Source: Eumeta japonica | Taxonomy: Eukaryota; Arthropoda; Insecta; Lepidoptera; Psychidae | Length of the DNA stretch: 64,000 bases | Assembly (NCBI GenBank): GCA_005406025.1 | Contig: BGZK01000091.1 | Coordinates: 496,001 to 560,000, forward strand | Reading direction: 5' to 3' | Shown here: piece after piece, positions 9,597 through 22,725 of the stretch | How positions within the stretch are numbered: the first letter of the stretch is position 1 | Layout of the letters: the number at the start of each line of letters is the position of its first letter | Made by a program: the position numbers and the translations under genes | Notes under the pieces: generated by a model | The model's database searches: none | Told to the model about the DNA's origin: nothing | Seen by the model: the letters and a program-made list of their open reading frames with translations, nothing else

Positions 9597-9750
9597 AACA
9601 CACGAAACTTACTGCTGTGAAGTTCATCACGAAAGCGTAGCAAAGGTATAAAATAGGAACGCGGCGGAGAAGTAAGAAGGGTTGGGGAGCGCAATACCTG
9701 CGCAGTACATCATTCGCAGCCAATTCAGAGCGGCAAAGTATCGTGCGTTG
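9597..9750. mobile_element. MITE, CACGAAAC family, copy 2
   Basis: About 154 bp. Left end ACACACGAAAC, right end TCGTGCGTTGTA. The interior has CTGTGAAGTTCATCACGAAA and, near the right, CGCAGCCAATTCAGAGCGGC, almost the same as the copy at 51414. Flanking TA at both sides would fit Tc1/mariner-type target choice. Two overlapping minus-strand open frames (up to 135 codons) run through it; they have no family features and I treat them as chance. Confidence 0.8.
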
Positions 9751-10440
9751 TACTGTACATTGAAGATGGTCTAATCGGATTCCAGGCGCGGTCTCAGCAT
9801 AAGATTTCTTTTCACGATCTCACACTGACGAGCGAATTACAATTTAAAATCTACATAAGAATTAAGAATCAATTTTATTTCTGAAATTTCGGCACATGTT
9901 GGCAAAAAAAGTAATAATAAGAATAGAACAAGAACGAGAAAGTGGCGTACCAGAAGTAAGAGTGAATCAATAAACATTTTAGGTAAATTATGAAGTGATA
10001 GTGTTAAGGGTTTTTTGAAAATTAATCTGATTTAGAAAAAATAAAATTAATGAAGTGACAGATATATGAAATAGGTAGATATAAATACATGACCAAATAA
10101 ATATGCGCAACAAATCGACTGTAGTCTCATCTATTAACATTAATTAAAAACCAAAGTCGAAAAATTGTTTATTTACGAGGTAAAGACTACATAATGATGT
10201 TCCATTTTTTAACTTTCCGCTACGAAAATTGAAATATTTTCAAAAAATTGGAAAGTTCTGTCTTAATCCCGATTTACGTAAATTAATTTTTCACCAGATC
10301 TTTTCGGGTGATGTCTATATGTACATGTAAACCTCTCAAATTCTGAATGGATTAACCAATCGAAACGCAGTTTGCGACATTCAAAGGGAGTTCGCTCAGA
10401 TTACCTGAAATAATAAACTAGTTTCGCCCGGTAGGTTTTG
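9751..10440. other. Intergenic, no gene seen
   Basis: AT-rich sequence. Scattered words such as GATTAACCAATCGAAACGCA resemble common insect repeat debris. Nothing coding is visible. Confidence 0.4.
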
Positions 10441-10469
10441 AAGAATTTTAAAAATAATGTTTTAAGATT

Positions 10470-10615
10470 TTTTTAAAAATTACTTTTAGTTTACTCTACC
10501 GATCAATATCAAAATCTAATCAGCTCTTTTCCCCACAAAGTGCATTGTTTGGGGAAAAGAGCTTATTAAATTTTAGTATTGGTTGTAAGAGTAGATTAAA
10601 AGTTATTTTAATTAT
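10470..10615. repeat. Imperfect palindrome with arms of about 65 bp
   Basis: AGCTCTTTTCCCCA (near 10525) pairs perfectly with TGGGGAAAAGAGCT (near 10552). Pairing continues outward with mismatches: TTACTCTACCGATCAATATC against the complement of TATTGGTTGTAAGAGTAG, and ATTACTTTTAG against TTAAAAGTTATT. Likely a short foldback element. Confidence 0.75.
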
Positions 10616-10649
10616 CGATCGTCATAAAATGCATAAAAATCAATTGATT

Positions 10650-11130
10650 TGTTGAATAGATATTGTCGGACAAAAATTTTTAGAAAAAGGTTTTTACAAA
10701 ATTTTGTAAATTTTTCTACAGGTACATTCCAAAATCTATCCTGTTCTTCTCATTAAAAACGACGTCGATCGTTGCTCAATTCATCAAAATCGGTTCACTT
10801 CTTCAAGAGATATTGTTGGAACAAAATTTTTCAAAAATTTATGTTATTTACTTTTTTTTAATTTTAATCCTTAAGAGTTCAAAAATAGTAAAAAGTTTCA
10901 GCGATGACTTGCAGGGTAACCGTTTTACAGATTTTTTTATTTGAAATGTCTGAGAGTTATATCTCCCTGGTCCGAGGTAATTTACCTTTGAACTCGGTTT
11001 TTTTAAATCAACGTTTTTCACGCCTTTTTACCCGACTGCGCGACGTAAAGGAGAGTAATGTGTTTATAAGCTTATGTATGGATGTTTGTTTCTTTGTGGT
11101 ACTCTAGAGAACAAATGCGTGGACCGACGA
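10650..11130. repeat. Dispersed repeat fragment
   Basis: Two direct copies of a GATATTGTYGGAMCAAAA word (about 10660 and 10808) and a GC-richer tail (TTTACCCGACTGCGCGACGT, AATGTGTTTATAAGCTTATG) give this the look of a dispersed lepidopteran repeat. The 67-codon open frame at 10904-11107 lies inside and is not convincing as a gene. Confidence 0.4.
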
Positions 11131-12630
11131 TGATTGTTACATAAATCGATTTGTGTTAATCTTGTGTGTCATTAAAGACATGACAGTAATAAAAATTCAA
11201 TATCGCAACAATCAGACGCCATATTGTGAAAAATGAAAATCGACGAACCATAAGTGAGGTATGATTGAATAAATTTTTGAAAATCATTAGGTTTCTATAA
11301 TTATTTTTCATGAATAACCCTTTAAGATATATAACAATTTAAAGCTATGATAGTTGTAATATAATTTTATAATAGATTGTGTTAATGTAAAAAGTAATTG
11401 ATATAGTACAATATAATACTTATTAAATTATATACTCAGAATTTTACTGCTCTCAAAGATAATTTTAACTGGCCATTAGCTTAAAGCGTTAATCAATACA
11501 GTGAGAAAAAATAACTCAATTAAGAATAAGTAAATAATATAGAATAAGTACAATATTAATAATTAGTTAATAAAAATATATAAAAGAAGTTTGTCAGTCA
11601 GAAAAGTCATTGACACTATTAATGACGAGAAATCAACCTTAGAAAATTGTTAAAACTAAAGTAAAAAGTAATAAATGACAAAAATAACTAAAAAAAAATT
11701 TTAAAATGACATTGCATAAAAGAAAACTGAAAAGATGAAAAAATGATGTAAAAATCATCTAATCAAATATGATCAATGTTTGCAGTTTAATGATATTTAT
11801 AACAAAACAAAAAATTACCTAATGGAATAATAAAAAAATGGAAGAAAATTTCTTCTTTCAGTGAGTAGTAATTATTGTATTAGATATAAAACGATTTAAA
11901 TGTTCAAACTGAAAAATACTTATATTTGGATATATATAAAAAAAATACAATGTAAGCAAAACATTTAAATAGCCAAGTACATACACTTAATCAGTATGGT
12001 TATACGCAGGGAAAGTTGTCCCTCTAACCACTTTATATGTTTATTATTTTTCCATAAAGCACCAAAACTATTCAGTGAAAAGCAATATTTTATTGGCCAA
12101 TTGACTTTATGCTACCAACATAATGTATATCCTATGATGTAACTAGATATTATTGATAAAGATATTGTTAATAATCTATCAAATTATTTAAATAAAAATA
12201 AATAAACAATAGAGCATATGTTAGTTTAATATTTTTGCACTGAATTTGTAAATTTTGACAATCTACACATACAATGCTTATAAACAATACAAAAAAAAGA
12301 CAAACAAAAAATGTCAACTGAGATGATAGTGAACATTGCTATACTGGTGCCATCTATGTTTAGCTTTTGCTGGACAGCCCTGCTGTTACTATAGAGTCAG
12401 TGCTGCAAACTAGAATTTTATAGTAAAAGCACATCGTAAGTTCATAAATCTACGTACCACTTCTAAGTAGAATGCAAATACAATTTGTATTACAACATGC
12501 ACTGTACCCTGTAGGGTAGACATATGAACTGTTCCAAAATTTGCAAATAATAATTGCAGTTCTAAATAATATTAGGGATCTGTCGCTATTAAGATCTTAT
12601 ATTCCTTATTTTTAATTTATATTGAACGAT
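11131..12630. other. Intergenic AT-rich stretch
   Basis: No gene seen. Near 11690-11800 there is a stretch (GAAAACTGAAAAGATGAAAA, then AAAATCATCTAATCAAATAT) that resembles the left half of the foldback element at 46467, so a relative of that element may lie here. Confidence 0.4.
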
Positions 12631-12639
12631 TTTGCCATC

Positions 12640-12775
12640 AATCCAAATCTCATTGGCACTTTCAATTCTGGTTCCGGTACAGTTCCTGATTTTATCCTAA
12701 CCTTGATGACGTTTTTGACTCTAATTCCAGTCCCACACTTGGTTTTAACACCGGTTCCATTTTCAATGTCTTCAA
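12640..12775. repeat. Degenerate GGTTCC/GATTTT hexamer tract
   Basis: Words such as TTCTGGTTCCGGTACAGTTC, TCCTGATTTTATCC and ACCGGTTCC recur at about six-base steps, as in the tracts near 1378 and 45120. Confidence 0.45.
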
Positions 12776-13460
12776 TAAGTTGAGTGCGTCATACTCAGAA
12801 GGTCGAGCATAGATTTCCATTTTTCTAATATTGCTGTTCGTTTATATGGTGACGCTTTAGGTTTTCGACGCTAGCAATTATTATTTGCCTAGCAACTTCT
12901 CAGGCTTGATCTTTAAACGAGATTGACTTTTCTGCTCCAAGCCAAGCTCTATTTAGCCATGAAAATCACATTAAAACCAGTTCTAAAATTGCAGAGATGT
13001 GCACAGACAGATCTTATCGTCCCTCACCATTTGTCCTCCACATACATACCTTCAATGGTAGAGATAAGATTGGATCTACTGTTTTGTTACATGTTTAAAT
13101 TTACATTTTGTAAAAGACTTAAATTTAAAACATGTGTTTTTTACATTGTCAATCCAATTTGTTTATCTAATGTAAACTCTCTTGCTTCTAATGCTTCATC
13201 ACGTAGTGTAAGAATTCTCGCGCTTTTTCGGAAATATATTCAAATTATGGCGCGCCGCCTTCAGTACTTTTTTAAACTCACAGATTGCAACACTAACGCC
13301 GGGACGCCAGCTGATTCAAAACTGATAGTTTTTGTACTCATTTAGAAGTGGAAGCTTATATATATAGAAGCTTATATAGTATTCTATTTGTAGTAAAACG
13401 TTAGTACCTGTTACAATATGTTTTTTCTCCTTGATTATATTAACTTTCTGTTAGAAAAAA

Positions 13461-13580
13461 ATTAGGAATTACGTGAAAACTAGGGGGGGTGGATCTTAGC
13501 ATTTATACGCTTGGACCCGGGGGGAGGTTAAAAATTATAAAATATGGGTTACGTAATTTGGGTATGTTCCCCTATTACTA
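13461..13580. repeat. G-rich transposon-end fragment
   Basis: Runs CTAGGGGGGGTGG and CCCGGGGGGAGG lie between GAATTACGTGAAAA and GGGTTACGTAATTTGG. The paired TTACGT words facing each other suggest a small inverted-end element. It resembles in style, not in detail, the G-rich ends of the insertion at 5637. Confidence 0.4.
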
Positions 13581-13854
13581 ATGTAATTTCAGTAGAATCG
13601 AAAGACAGAAGCTGTATTTCATTTTAAATATTTATCTATTAAAAAATAGGATATCATGGGCATAAATAAAGATCAACCATCTAATAAAAATAACAAATAT
13701 GTTATAACAACTAAAGTTGTTCATTAGAAGAGCTTGTAATTAGATAGCAGATATTTTGAAGAATATATACAGTTTGGGCTAATAGGATTTATTGGAAAAT
13801 TGACATGCAGAAATATTTTATTATGAATAACAGTTTATTATAAAATAAGCTATA

Positions 13855-13860
13855 TTTATT
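13855..13860 (-). promoter_or_regulatory. Possible polyadenylation signal of the Obg GTPase gene
   Basis: AATAAA on the minus strand 30 bases beyond the stop codon. This would give a very short 3' UTR, so the signal is only a candidate; other AT-rich candidates lie downstream. Confidence 0.4.
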
Positions 13861-13889
13861 TTTAAATAATTCTATCACAAATTTTCTTA

Positions 13890-16800
13890 TTATCCATCAG
13901 TTGCCTCATTACTATTAGATTGATTATCCTTAACAAGAACTCCGTCATACATATCCCGAAGTAATCGCAAAAGTACACCCAATCCAATTCCTGTCTTAGC
14001 AGATAATGGTACCACACAATGCATTTTACGTTTCTGTAATTCTCTTTTAAGTGCTGGTAGTTGGTCTTTAGCTTCGGGTAAGTCTATTTTATTTGCGACA
14101 ACAATTGTTGGTCTTTGCAATAGTTCCACATTAAATTGTTCTAATTCATATCTGCAATAGAGTTTACCATTTGTTAAATTATTATTAATAATAATAATAA
14201 ATACACATTTTATAGAAATATGTCTAAAGTAATTTTTTGGTTATTAAAGCAAAAAAAAAGCAATTCTTAAAAATAATGAATATGTATATTGTACTATTAA
14301 ATAAAATACTATATTTTCTAACTATTTTAGTTTCTATACATATGCAATTTTTATTAATTCAGATATATTCTCTACCAATATATGTTCATAAAAAAATGAG
14401 CCCAAACTCGATGGGGTTGAGTCCTTTAGTACTAAGTAGTCTAATATTTCTCAATTCATTTTACTTAAAAAACTCTAAAAATATTTTGATCATTGTTTGT
14501 TATTCATAGATGTGTGTTAAGTTAAATTTGAAGTGGATAGTTATCTATCTACTGGTCGGTTTTTTTTTTGTAGAAATTTTTGTTTATTTTTTGATTTTTA
14601 TTATTTTTATTATTGTCTGAATATGGGTAGACCTATTAAATGTGCTGCTCATAAATCGCACCATTACGGTAAGCCGCTAAGGAGTTCTACTGACCATCAT
14701 ATTTAAGTATGACAATTACTTGACCATAACGACCTTACGGTAGGTGACACAAATATCCGGAAAGCCTATAAAAGATTCGGCTGAGTATTGTTAATTTGCT
14801 CCAAAGAATTGAAGAGTTCCGTAACTTTGTCATGGATCCCATAATCAGAACCTAACCAAACTTTCATCAAAGTACTCTTGAAGTACTTTCTAATAAAAAA
14901 GAATCATCGAAACAGGTTGGCGTGATATTGAGTTATTCGTCCATTTGTCGCGCACATATTTAATGCAAATTTAAGATTTATACGATTTTCTTATGGATAC
15001 CATAGTCAGAACTGAACCAAATTAAAATGGGACCACTCGGGAAGCACTAGCTTTCAAACAAAAAAAGAATTATCAAAATCAGTTCACCCAGTCAAAAGTT
15101 CTGAGGTAACAAAAAAAAAAAATACAGTTGAATTGAGAACCTCCTCCTTTTTAAATTTTGAAGTTGGTTAATAGAATAAAATGTATTGTTATTTTTGATA
15201 TGACAACACAAGACAAACCAGATATAAGATTGATATTTGACAGAAATATATCACATTGACCATCGACATTTATGTTCGGAGACAAACAATCTTATACAAT
15301 TCAACAGCTGCCCAAAAAAATAAAATTTATGTTCCATTATCTATTTATCTCAGTCCCTCTTTAGATTATCCTTTCGTTATCTCGGTTTAATTTATCCACA
15401 TCCGGCCTTAGTGTTGTTAAAATACATTGCTTATAGTGATTACTTTAGTAGTTTTGCAAAAAAAGATAAATATGGACAAAGTGTTATTTTCAAATATCAT
15501 CATTATTTATTGGCCAAACATACAGCTGTTTTATGAACAAAATGTGTGGTTCAATGTCTATTCAGATATCATATAAAAAAAATAAACTATAAGTATATAT
15601 ACTATATATATATATATATATATACACTATAAATATACATAAAAGTTTCACTTGAACAAGAGTCATTCGATTATTGGACAGAGTTTTATTCATTTCATTT
15701 AAATAATAACTTAAGCAACACCATACACCATAGAGTTGGTGCCAGGAGAATGAAGAAGGGATAGCTAACCCTGTGGATGTATATGATGATTATCATATAC
15801 ATCCACACTCATTTGCAATTTTACATACAATATTAGTAGGAATATATTTGAACTTTTTGTATTTTCAATAAAAAATTTATATGTGAAAACAGTTATTAAC
15901 AATACTTCCAATACGTACTGTAGCTGATCATATTGGGTCCATGGATCCTCTCGAGATGCATCTATGACATATAATAAACCTCGGCAACGCTGTACATGTT
16001 GTAAGAATCTGATGCCAAGGCCCCGGTTGAGATGTGAACCTGGTATTAATCCAGGCAGATCCGCTACTGCTACCTGTCATTATAACAATTCTATGTAAAC
16101 AGTAATCAGTTTACAATTTAACCTACATAAATGCATATATCAAAAATTAATATTGAAATTTTACAACACTGTAGTTGTAGACTATGCAATGAGTGTACAA
16201 AAACATTGCTAAATAAAATATACAGTAGGCATCACATAAATATATAACCTACAATTTATATTTTGTAGCGTAGCAAATAGAAATTTGTTTTCACCATAAA
16301 AAATTTATGTATAAGCTTCATTACTCTTATAAAAAAAAAATTATCACATTAATTAACCTGTTCATAATCATCATAGGGCACCATTCCAATATGAGGGTGG
16401 AGGGTAGTGAAAGGATAAGGTGCAACAGTGGGCCGTGCCCGACTGATAGCTCTCAACAAAGTACTTTTGCCAGCATTGGGCAAACCAAGGAGACCAGCGT
16501 GCGCCGTAGAGCGCACCTCAAGATGATATCGAAAGTTTTCTCCTGGTGCACCATACTCTGCTATTGAAGGTGCCTGTTCTGTTGATGATGTAAAAAATCT
16601 GTTGCCCCTACCACCTGCACCTCCTCTAGCTGCTACGAATGTCATACCTAAAATCAAATACATAATAATATGATATGACTTTTTTCGAAACTTGGTATAA
16701 TATTTATATCAACCAATAACCTAGTTGATGTATGTTTAATTAAATTACTATAAGCTTTACCTTCTTTATTTAAATCAGCAACAACGTTATCATATTCGTC

Positions 16801-19800
16801 CCTGACAATAGTACCTATAGGTACATTTACAATTACATGAGAAGCACTTTTTCCACTGCAGTCTTTGTGGCCACCCTTTTCTCCTGAGGCAGCACGGATG
16901 ACAGGCTGACAATGATTAAGAGAATTGACATTAGACGTTGCCTGTAAAAGTACATGGCCACCATTCCCTCCATCACCCCCATCTGGCCCAGCATTTTCCT
17001 GTAAATACAACATAATATTTAGTTCCAAATTAAGGTTACAGCATTATAAACAGTTACTGAGTATAATTTCACTTATTGTCAGGAATACAGTTATTCAAAT
17101 AATCGTGCTAATAAATATACATACATGTTATCTAGTGATATTTAGAATATCTTAAAAAAATATCTATTAATACAATAGTTTTTTATGGAAATAAGTTATG
17201 TCTGAAAATTAAATACTTATTAATAAAATAGGTGCAAAGTACTAATGATCATCATAAAATTATCAGAAGCTCATGAAATCTCGTGTGGTTAAAGGTAATT
17301 AATAGAATTTGATGGGAATGAATAATTTTTCATTTTTAATGTTATGTAAATTAGTACATGCCAAAGAGAATTAATTTCATAAAGATTTTCTGAATTAATA
17401 TCAGTTTTTTACAAAAATATTAAGTCCATTTTTAATGATATAATTTGGTATTGAATCTTTTGTAATTCTGTCAAGGCATACCATCTCACAACTTTATTCA
17501 GCCATGATTAGGTACCTTCTGATTTGAAATATACCTTCTTATTTGAAATATGCTGACTGCATGGGCATAATTACATCATAACTTGGCAAATCATATAACT
17601 ACTTATTACAAAAGCTTGTCATCTTTTCAAAACAATTAAGATTTACATAAAAATACCATGAAGACTGTGGTGGGAAGAAAACATAGCAAAGAGATCATGT
17701 TAGCCTATAAACTTATTCCCATGGATTTCACTGAAAGCTTGCATTGATCTCCTGAGAGAAACAAGAGCTATAAGGCTGAGAAGTAGAAGTTCATGAAGAC
17801 TTCTCATGTAAGTTCTAGACTCTACATTCAAAAGTATGTGTGTCAGTTTAGGAGACTTTTCGAATGTGCTGAGTAAGTTTTGTTTACTTTCCTGCCAATT
17901 AGTAATAATTGTCTTGTAACAAATGCCGACATAGTGTGAATGTTTTTGGCAAAAGGAATTGATATCACATCATTTGTGGTAGGTTACAAAATACTACTGT
18001 AGCATGCTCGACATTTATCGGATATCATTCAGCATACCGATAATTTGTGACTAAAAGATTGTGCTGAGCACAATTGTTATAGAAGAACGATGGAATGTCA
18101 GATCAAAACAACAAATTGATTTGCATAAGGCCGAGGAAAACGTTTTTTCATACATTATATACAAATTTAAGATAATTTATACATATATGCCATTTTGCTC
18201 AAAATCTGAAGACCACAACAGGTAAAAATCTAAGTCTGAGTGCATGCATTAACACTTTCCAATGAAACTCTCTCAATATTTGCGTCTGATATTATCATGG
18301 TGAAAAACCACAGCCTTTCTGTTGATTAATTATGCCCACTTTTTCTTTACTTTTTGTGTGAGTCTCATCGGCTGTTGGCAGTGAAGATTCAAATTGATGG
18401 TTTTGCCCCGTGGTAAAAGCTCTTAATGAATAATGTCCTTCCAATCCCACCATACAAATAGCATCAACTTATTGCGAGTTAATCGTGGTTTCCCTATTAG
18501 TTTATGAAGCTTGCTTGCCTTTTAACCATAAATATCATGGGTATTTTTGTTGCTTCTGTTGCATTTTTCCATTTTTTGTAATAAAACTTCAAAATGTATC
18601 TTGTTCTTACATTAGATTCACTCATTTTCATGGACATAAAAACAATAGAAAAATGGTGGGACACCGTTTTTACTTATTTTTATTTTTTTAAAATGTTATC
18701 TATTTAATGGTATCAAAACTAGCCAAATACAAACAGCATAACCAAAGAGATTTTACCTATTTATAGAATATGAAAGAACTTTTTACCCGACCCAATATAT
18801 ACATATTTGGTATTACTTTTCCTGGTGCAATGGCACTTACAAGGTTTTCAATTGGATTTCAATGCCTTAAGAAAAAATACAGCCGTCAATGTGCGGAAAT
18901 ACAGTATGTGGAATGAGAATTCAGGCAAACACCACATTCACACTAATGCTTATTTAAGATAAAGATGTTCCTTATTTGATAGATGTCTTTTAGGTTTTTT
19001 TTAACAGACTCACAAAATATTGAAAACAGATATTAATATGTGTATCACTGGCAATACTTTTTTATTTGGGTGTATTTCTTGTACTGATAGCAATTTTAAT
19101 TATTAACTAAATAAACTAGCAAATAACAGACAGAACAGAGGACGTAAATTTATTAAATGAAGTAAATTTTTTTGTTTTTATTATAATACTGGATAAATCT
19201 GAAATGTAAAATAAAATTTTAAGTATATAAAAAATTAGAAAATATTGTTAGAAACAAAATATGGAAAATTGTAAATGTATTGAAAAAATCAGATAAACAC
19301 CCGTCCCAATTTTGTAAGATCAACAGCAACATGTTGTAAGCTTTTCAACATGCAACATCATAGCTGATGTTGCATTTGATACAAAAATAACAACACATGA
19401 AAACATTGTGTTTGCACTTGACACAGCAATAGCTAAAGCATCTTACAAAATAAGCAATTTTAAACTGCTATCTACCAATAACTGCAATCAGTCCCTTGTA
19501 GACTATTAAAAAATTAGCTTGTCTCTAACATCTAAATAACCGATTGTTGTAGTTCATTGCCATTACCATTACAACTTGTACAGACTTTTGTTATATAAGC
19601 GTTTGACTATTGTCGCTATCTGTTTTGTCCCAATTCACTGTGTATTACAACAGAATCTTTTCATTGGTGCAATTGCTTATGTGATACCAGCTTCTGATTT
19701 TTAGGAGAATTCGAAACAATCATATAAGCACGACAGTATAAATGAAATTCCCACATTGTGATAATACAATAGCATGCATGAGCTGTTGCAAAATAAAACT

Positions 19801-20554
19801 TTTGATAGCATACTTTCTGATGCACCTGTATTTCAGAGCTTTTAAACCATTTCTTGTGGTGGAAGCAAAACAATTTACCAATGATTATGGATCGCACATG
19901 ACAAATTTTTAAATTAAAAGCAGAATTTCAAAATTAAATCTACACCATTAGTTTGATTTGGAATTTATAAATTTAAACTGTACGAATGATTTAGTGTGCA
20001 GTTTTTAGTGATTTCAAATATTTGTTCGAATTGGCATTCAATTTTCTAAGCACTTCTGCATGTGATTTGTGGCTAGATGGTATTTTTGAGTATGTTACAA
20101 GTAATTAAGGTTAATCCAAGAAATCATTATGTCAACCCAGAACATAATTTGATAGATAAGTTCTAAAAAAGCACAAAATACGCACATGAATATTTATGAT
20201 AATGACCCACGACCTCCAAAGTAGTAGATTTGATTTAAGGTAGATAATACCGATTATGGTTCAATTACAGCCAATATTAATCGAAGGTGTACTGAATTAT
20301 CAACTGTGTTATTATATGTTAAGTACATATCTTACCTTGGCAAATGCACTAAGAAAAGAAATGCAACCATCGCCGCCTGAACCGGCCTCCACCTTAATTG
20401 AAAATGAATCTACAAAATGTCGCGCTAAATGACTGGAAGATTTCTTTTTCAAACTACGAAGTGCCCGTGGGATGTTTTCTATGTCTGAATAATGACGACG
20501 GCTGACTACGGATATTAAATGTATAGCGCGCGTGTATGACAAAAGAGTATTCAT
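13890..20554 (-). CDS. mtg2: Mitochondrial Obg-family GTPase (Mtg2/GTPBP5/ObgH1 type), complete, five exons
   Basis: Obg GTPases of this type assist late assembly of the mitochondrial large ribosomal subunit at the inner membrane. Exons, read on the minus strand: 20554-20336, 16998-16761, 16647-16358, 16073-15919 and 14151-13890; all have GT/AG borders and phases agree, giving 387 residues (human MTG2 is about 400). The first exon has an Arg/Ser-rich, acid-poor start fitting a mitochondrial targeting peptide. The glycine-rich Obg fold follows: [31 protein letters not shown]. GTPase motifs are all present: G1 GLPNAGKST (about 207-215), G2 [13 protein letters not shown]3 DLPGL (about 254), G4 NKID (about 321), G5 SAKTG (about 351). 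The first intron is 3.3 kb and contains a mariner remnant. A possible AATAAA lies just past the stop (13860-13855). No damage seen. Confidence 0.95.
14550..15172 (-). repeat. AACCGACTTC dispersed repeat, copy A (inside Mtg2 last intron)
   Basis: About 620 bp. On the minus strand it starts AACCAACTTCAAAATTTAAA, runs through TTGAATTGTATTTTTT-like sequence, CTTTTGACTGGGTGAACTGA and GAGTTATTCGTCCATTTGTC-equivalent words seen here on the plus strand as ATAACTCAATATCACGCCAA-type complements, and ends with an A-rich ACCGACCAG. The copies at 55729 and 61110 are in plus orientation and share the order of these words. It has no protein-coding frame. Likely a non-autonomous element of lepidopteran genomes. 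Confidence 0.75.
15598..15626. repeat. Short AT dinucleotide microsatellite
   Basis: About a dozen TA dinucleotides in a row inside the Mtg2 last intron. Likely variable between individuals. Confidence 0.8.
17000..20335 (-). other. First intron of the Obg GTPase gene
   Basis: 3.3 kb of AT-rich intron bounded by AAG|GTAAGA at 20335 and a TTTACAG acceptor at 16999. It contains the mariner remnant near 18.3-18.5 kb. Several short repeats such as paired CATGTTG/CAACATG words near 19330-19375 can form small hairpins. No other gene is visible. Confidence 0.7.
18270..18525 (-). pseudogene. Mariner transposase fragment, broken
   Basis: One minus-strand frame reads [20 protein letters not shown], then WWDWKDIIH, a stop, [20 protein letters not shown], a stop and [16 protein letters not shown]. 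This is the order of the mariner catalytic core: the WWDxKG...YELL block with its second Asp, then the VFHxDNARPH block with the third Asp. At least three in-frame stops kill it. The first catalytic block (GDE) is not readable upstream with certainty. The remnant sits in the first Mtg2 intron in the same orientation as the gene. I could not find its inverted ends. Confidence 0.85.
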
Positions 20555-22725
20555 TTTGGCTTCAACTAGAAAAGATGATTGTTTTCATTCTTTTCATATT
20601 TTGTTTTTGTAAATAACCCCTCTTTTACAAAGCAGAATTAACTCCAAAATGCACACAAAACTACTTAGTGTTAACCATAGAGTCAACAAAATATTATTGT
20701 ACACACAGAACAATTTTATATTGACAATTTCATGCAAACTTTTTATAGTAATTTACTATTTTTTTTTATGTTACTGTATTTAAAGCTTTATTATTTGATA
20801 AAGAGTGTAGTGAAAGCGCTTTGCTGATAATTGCAAAAATGCCTGAGTAATAACTTTTTTTCAATTGCTAATCAGCCAGAGAAGGCACTTAGTGAGATCA
20901 TTGTTTACCAGCGCCAATACAATACTACTAAACTTCACTTTGCAAGAGATGGAATATAATTTTAGACGACTTATAGCTCATTGATTTTTAATCGATTTTA
21001 ATTGTGATTTCACTTTTAATCATCACATCAAATCAGCTTCCATAATTCATTGATAAATATAATATTTTAAGTATCAGTAAATTAGGTACTCTATTCTATG
21101 CTAACTACTCTGTTGACTGAAAATGTCAACTCTCACTACACTATAAAATTTAAGCTTACTTGAACTAACCTTTTACTTGCTAAACCGTCAGGGTAAAGAT
21201 AGCATATATAGGGAGTGATAAAATAGCAACTACTTGGAGTACTTGGACTTGTTTTACTTATAACCTCTTTAATGAAAAAAAGGGGTAGTAATATAATTGG
21301 AAAGCACGCCACTACTATAACAAAGATTGTATACGTTTCCCACGTTTAAAAAAAAGTCTAATGACGTACGTTACCAAAGCTATTATCGAATTTTTTTGTA
21401 CTTTGTTTCTACTCGAAATTCATATAAAAAAGCTAAAATTTTTAAAATGTCTTTCTATGTCAGTACCTAAGTATTCCAAAATTAGTGTAAACGAATCGTG
21501 ATCAAATGTTATTGCTTTGCTTCTATATGTTATTCGTCTAAACATCCAAAATGACGAAAATTATTATTAAAAATTATTCAAAAATTAAATTCTAATTACA
21601 GTAACGGACCCTTTCATTAATTTATTTATTACTAAAAAAGCTATAAGGTTCTTGTAATTATAATAAAGTTTAAATCTGTTTTATAAATACCAAGAAATTT
21701 CATAAAAATATTTTTTTTCTTAATTAATTATGATAATAATAATATATAATATTCCTTAATTAAGTGATTAGTTTTAATAGAACTCATTGTAAAATATGAT
21801 ACTGCCAATCCTCAGACTTTCTTCACATATATGTACCTAAAGATTGCCGTAATATACCATGGCGTATAATATTTGTATTTAATGGTGGAAATGGAAAGAT
21901 GGTAGAAATGTGTAAAGATGTCTCCAGCATCATTTTATAATGATGTGCTAAAGTGTTGCTGTGGTTTACTTGGCTGCAAAACGAATATGAGCCGGCTCTA
22001 CCAGTGATACCACACACTCTGAGAATGTAGACGTGGGAGCAGTAAAAGCTTTCACTGTTTCTCTTCTAAATTTTGTACTAAAAATACATAAGACATTAGC
22101 GTTTCACTCCAGTTTTCTTTCGAAAAAACTATGTTACTAGTAACTAGAGACAGTGTCAAAACATCTACCGTAGTTCACCAAAATGTAGCTCAAACTACCT
22201 ACCTTTACAACACATTAAATAAAAAAATATTTCTCTCTCAATAAACTTATCATGAGTGTAAAATAACTCTGCTGACATGACTTGATACTCTAAGGAAAAT
22301 ACAGAAAAAATTCTTAACCCCAAAGTATAAAACAAAAACAATCACATACAATTAACAAAAATAATAAAAATAAAAGATATATTATATAATTAATTCAAAT
22401 TAATTTGACATACACATCACTAAAACTCATATTATCAAATATATAAATATACTTACATACAACACATCCCACTTGCCCTTTTCATTTATTCTTCTAGTGA
22501 AGAAAAAAAGGATATATATGTATAATAACATTTGATAATAAATATTTCTGCTAATTAACCAATATAATCTATTCTATTGATGAACAAGGTCTTCTGGCAC
22601 AAGTATTTTATACTTGTAAAAAGATCACCATAATGTTTTTTTGTTAAAACGGCTATTTACCAAATAAATACTTTTGTATTTGTATCGATAACAATTATAA
22701 ATCATTAGAGCTTTTCTCTTCATTT
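20555..22725. other. Upstream region of the Obg GTPase gene, no gene seen
   Basis: About 2.2 kb of AT-rich sequence that should include the Mtg2 promoter near 20560. The minus-strand open frame at 21823-22017 and others are short and featureless. No TATA box can be assigned with confidence. Confidence 0.5.

Noticed and set aside
9287..9723. Overlapping minus-strand open frames of 135 and 96 codons
   Set aside because: They cross the end of the foldback element and a MITE copy; the same frames appear over MITE copies near 28721 and 51411 for the same reason.
12923..13345. A 140-codon plus-strand open frame, the longest without a family
   Set aside because: Composition is irregular, no domain is visible, and the minus strand over 13140-13240 has a coding-like phrase (RILTLRDEALEAREFTLDKQ) ended by a stop. 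It could be a decayed minus-strand gene; neither reading is strong enough to call.
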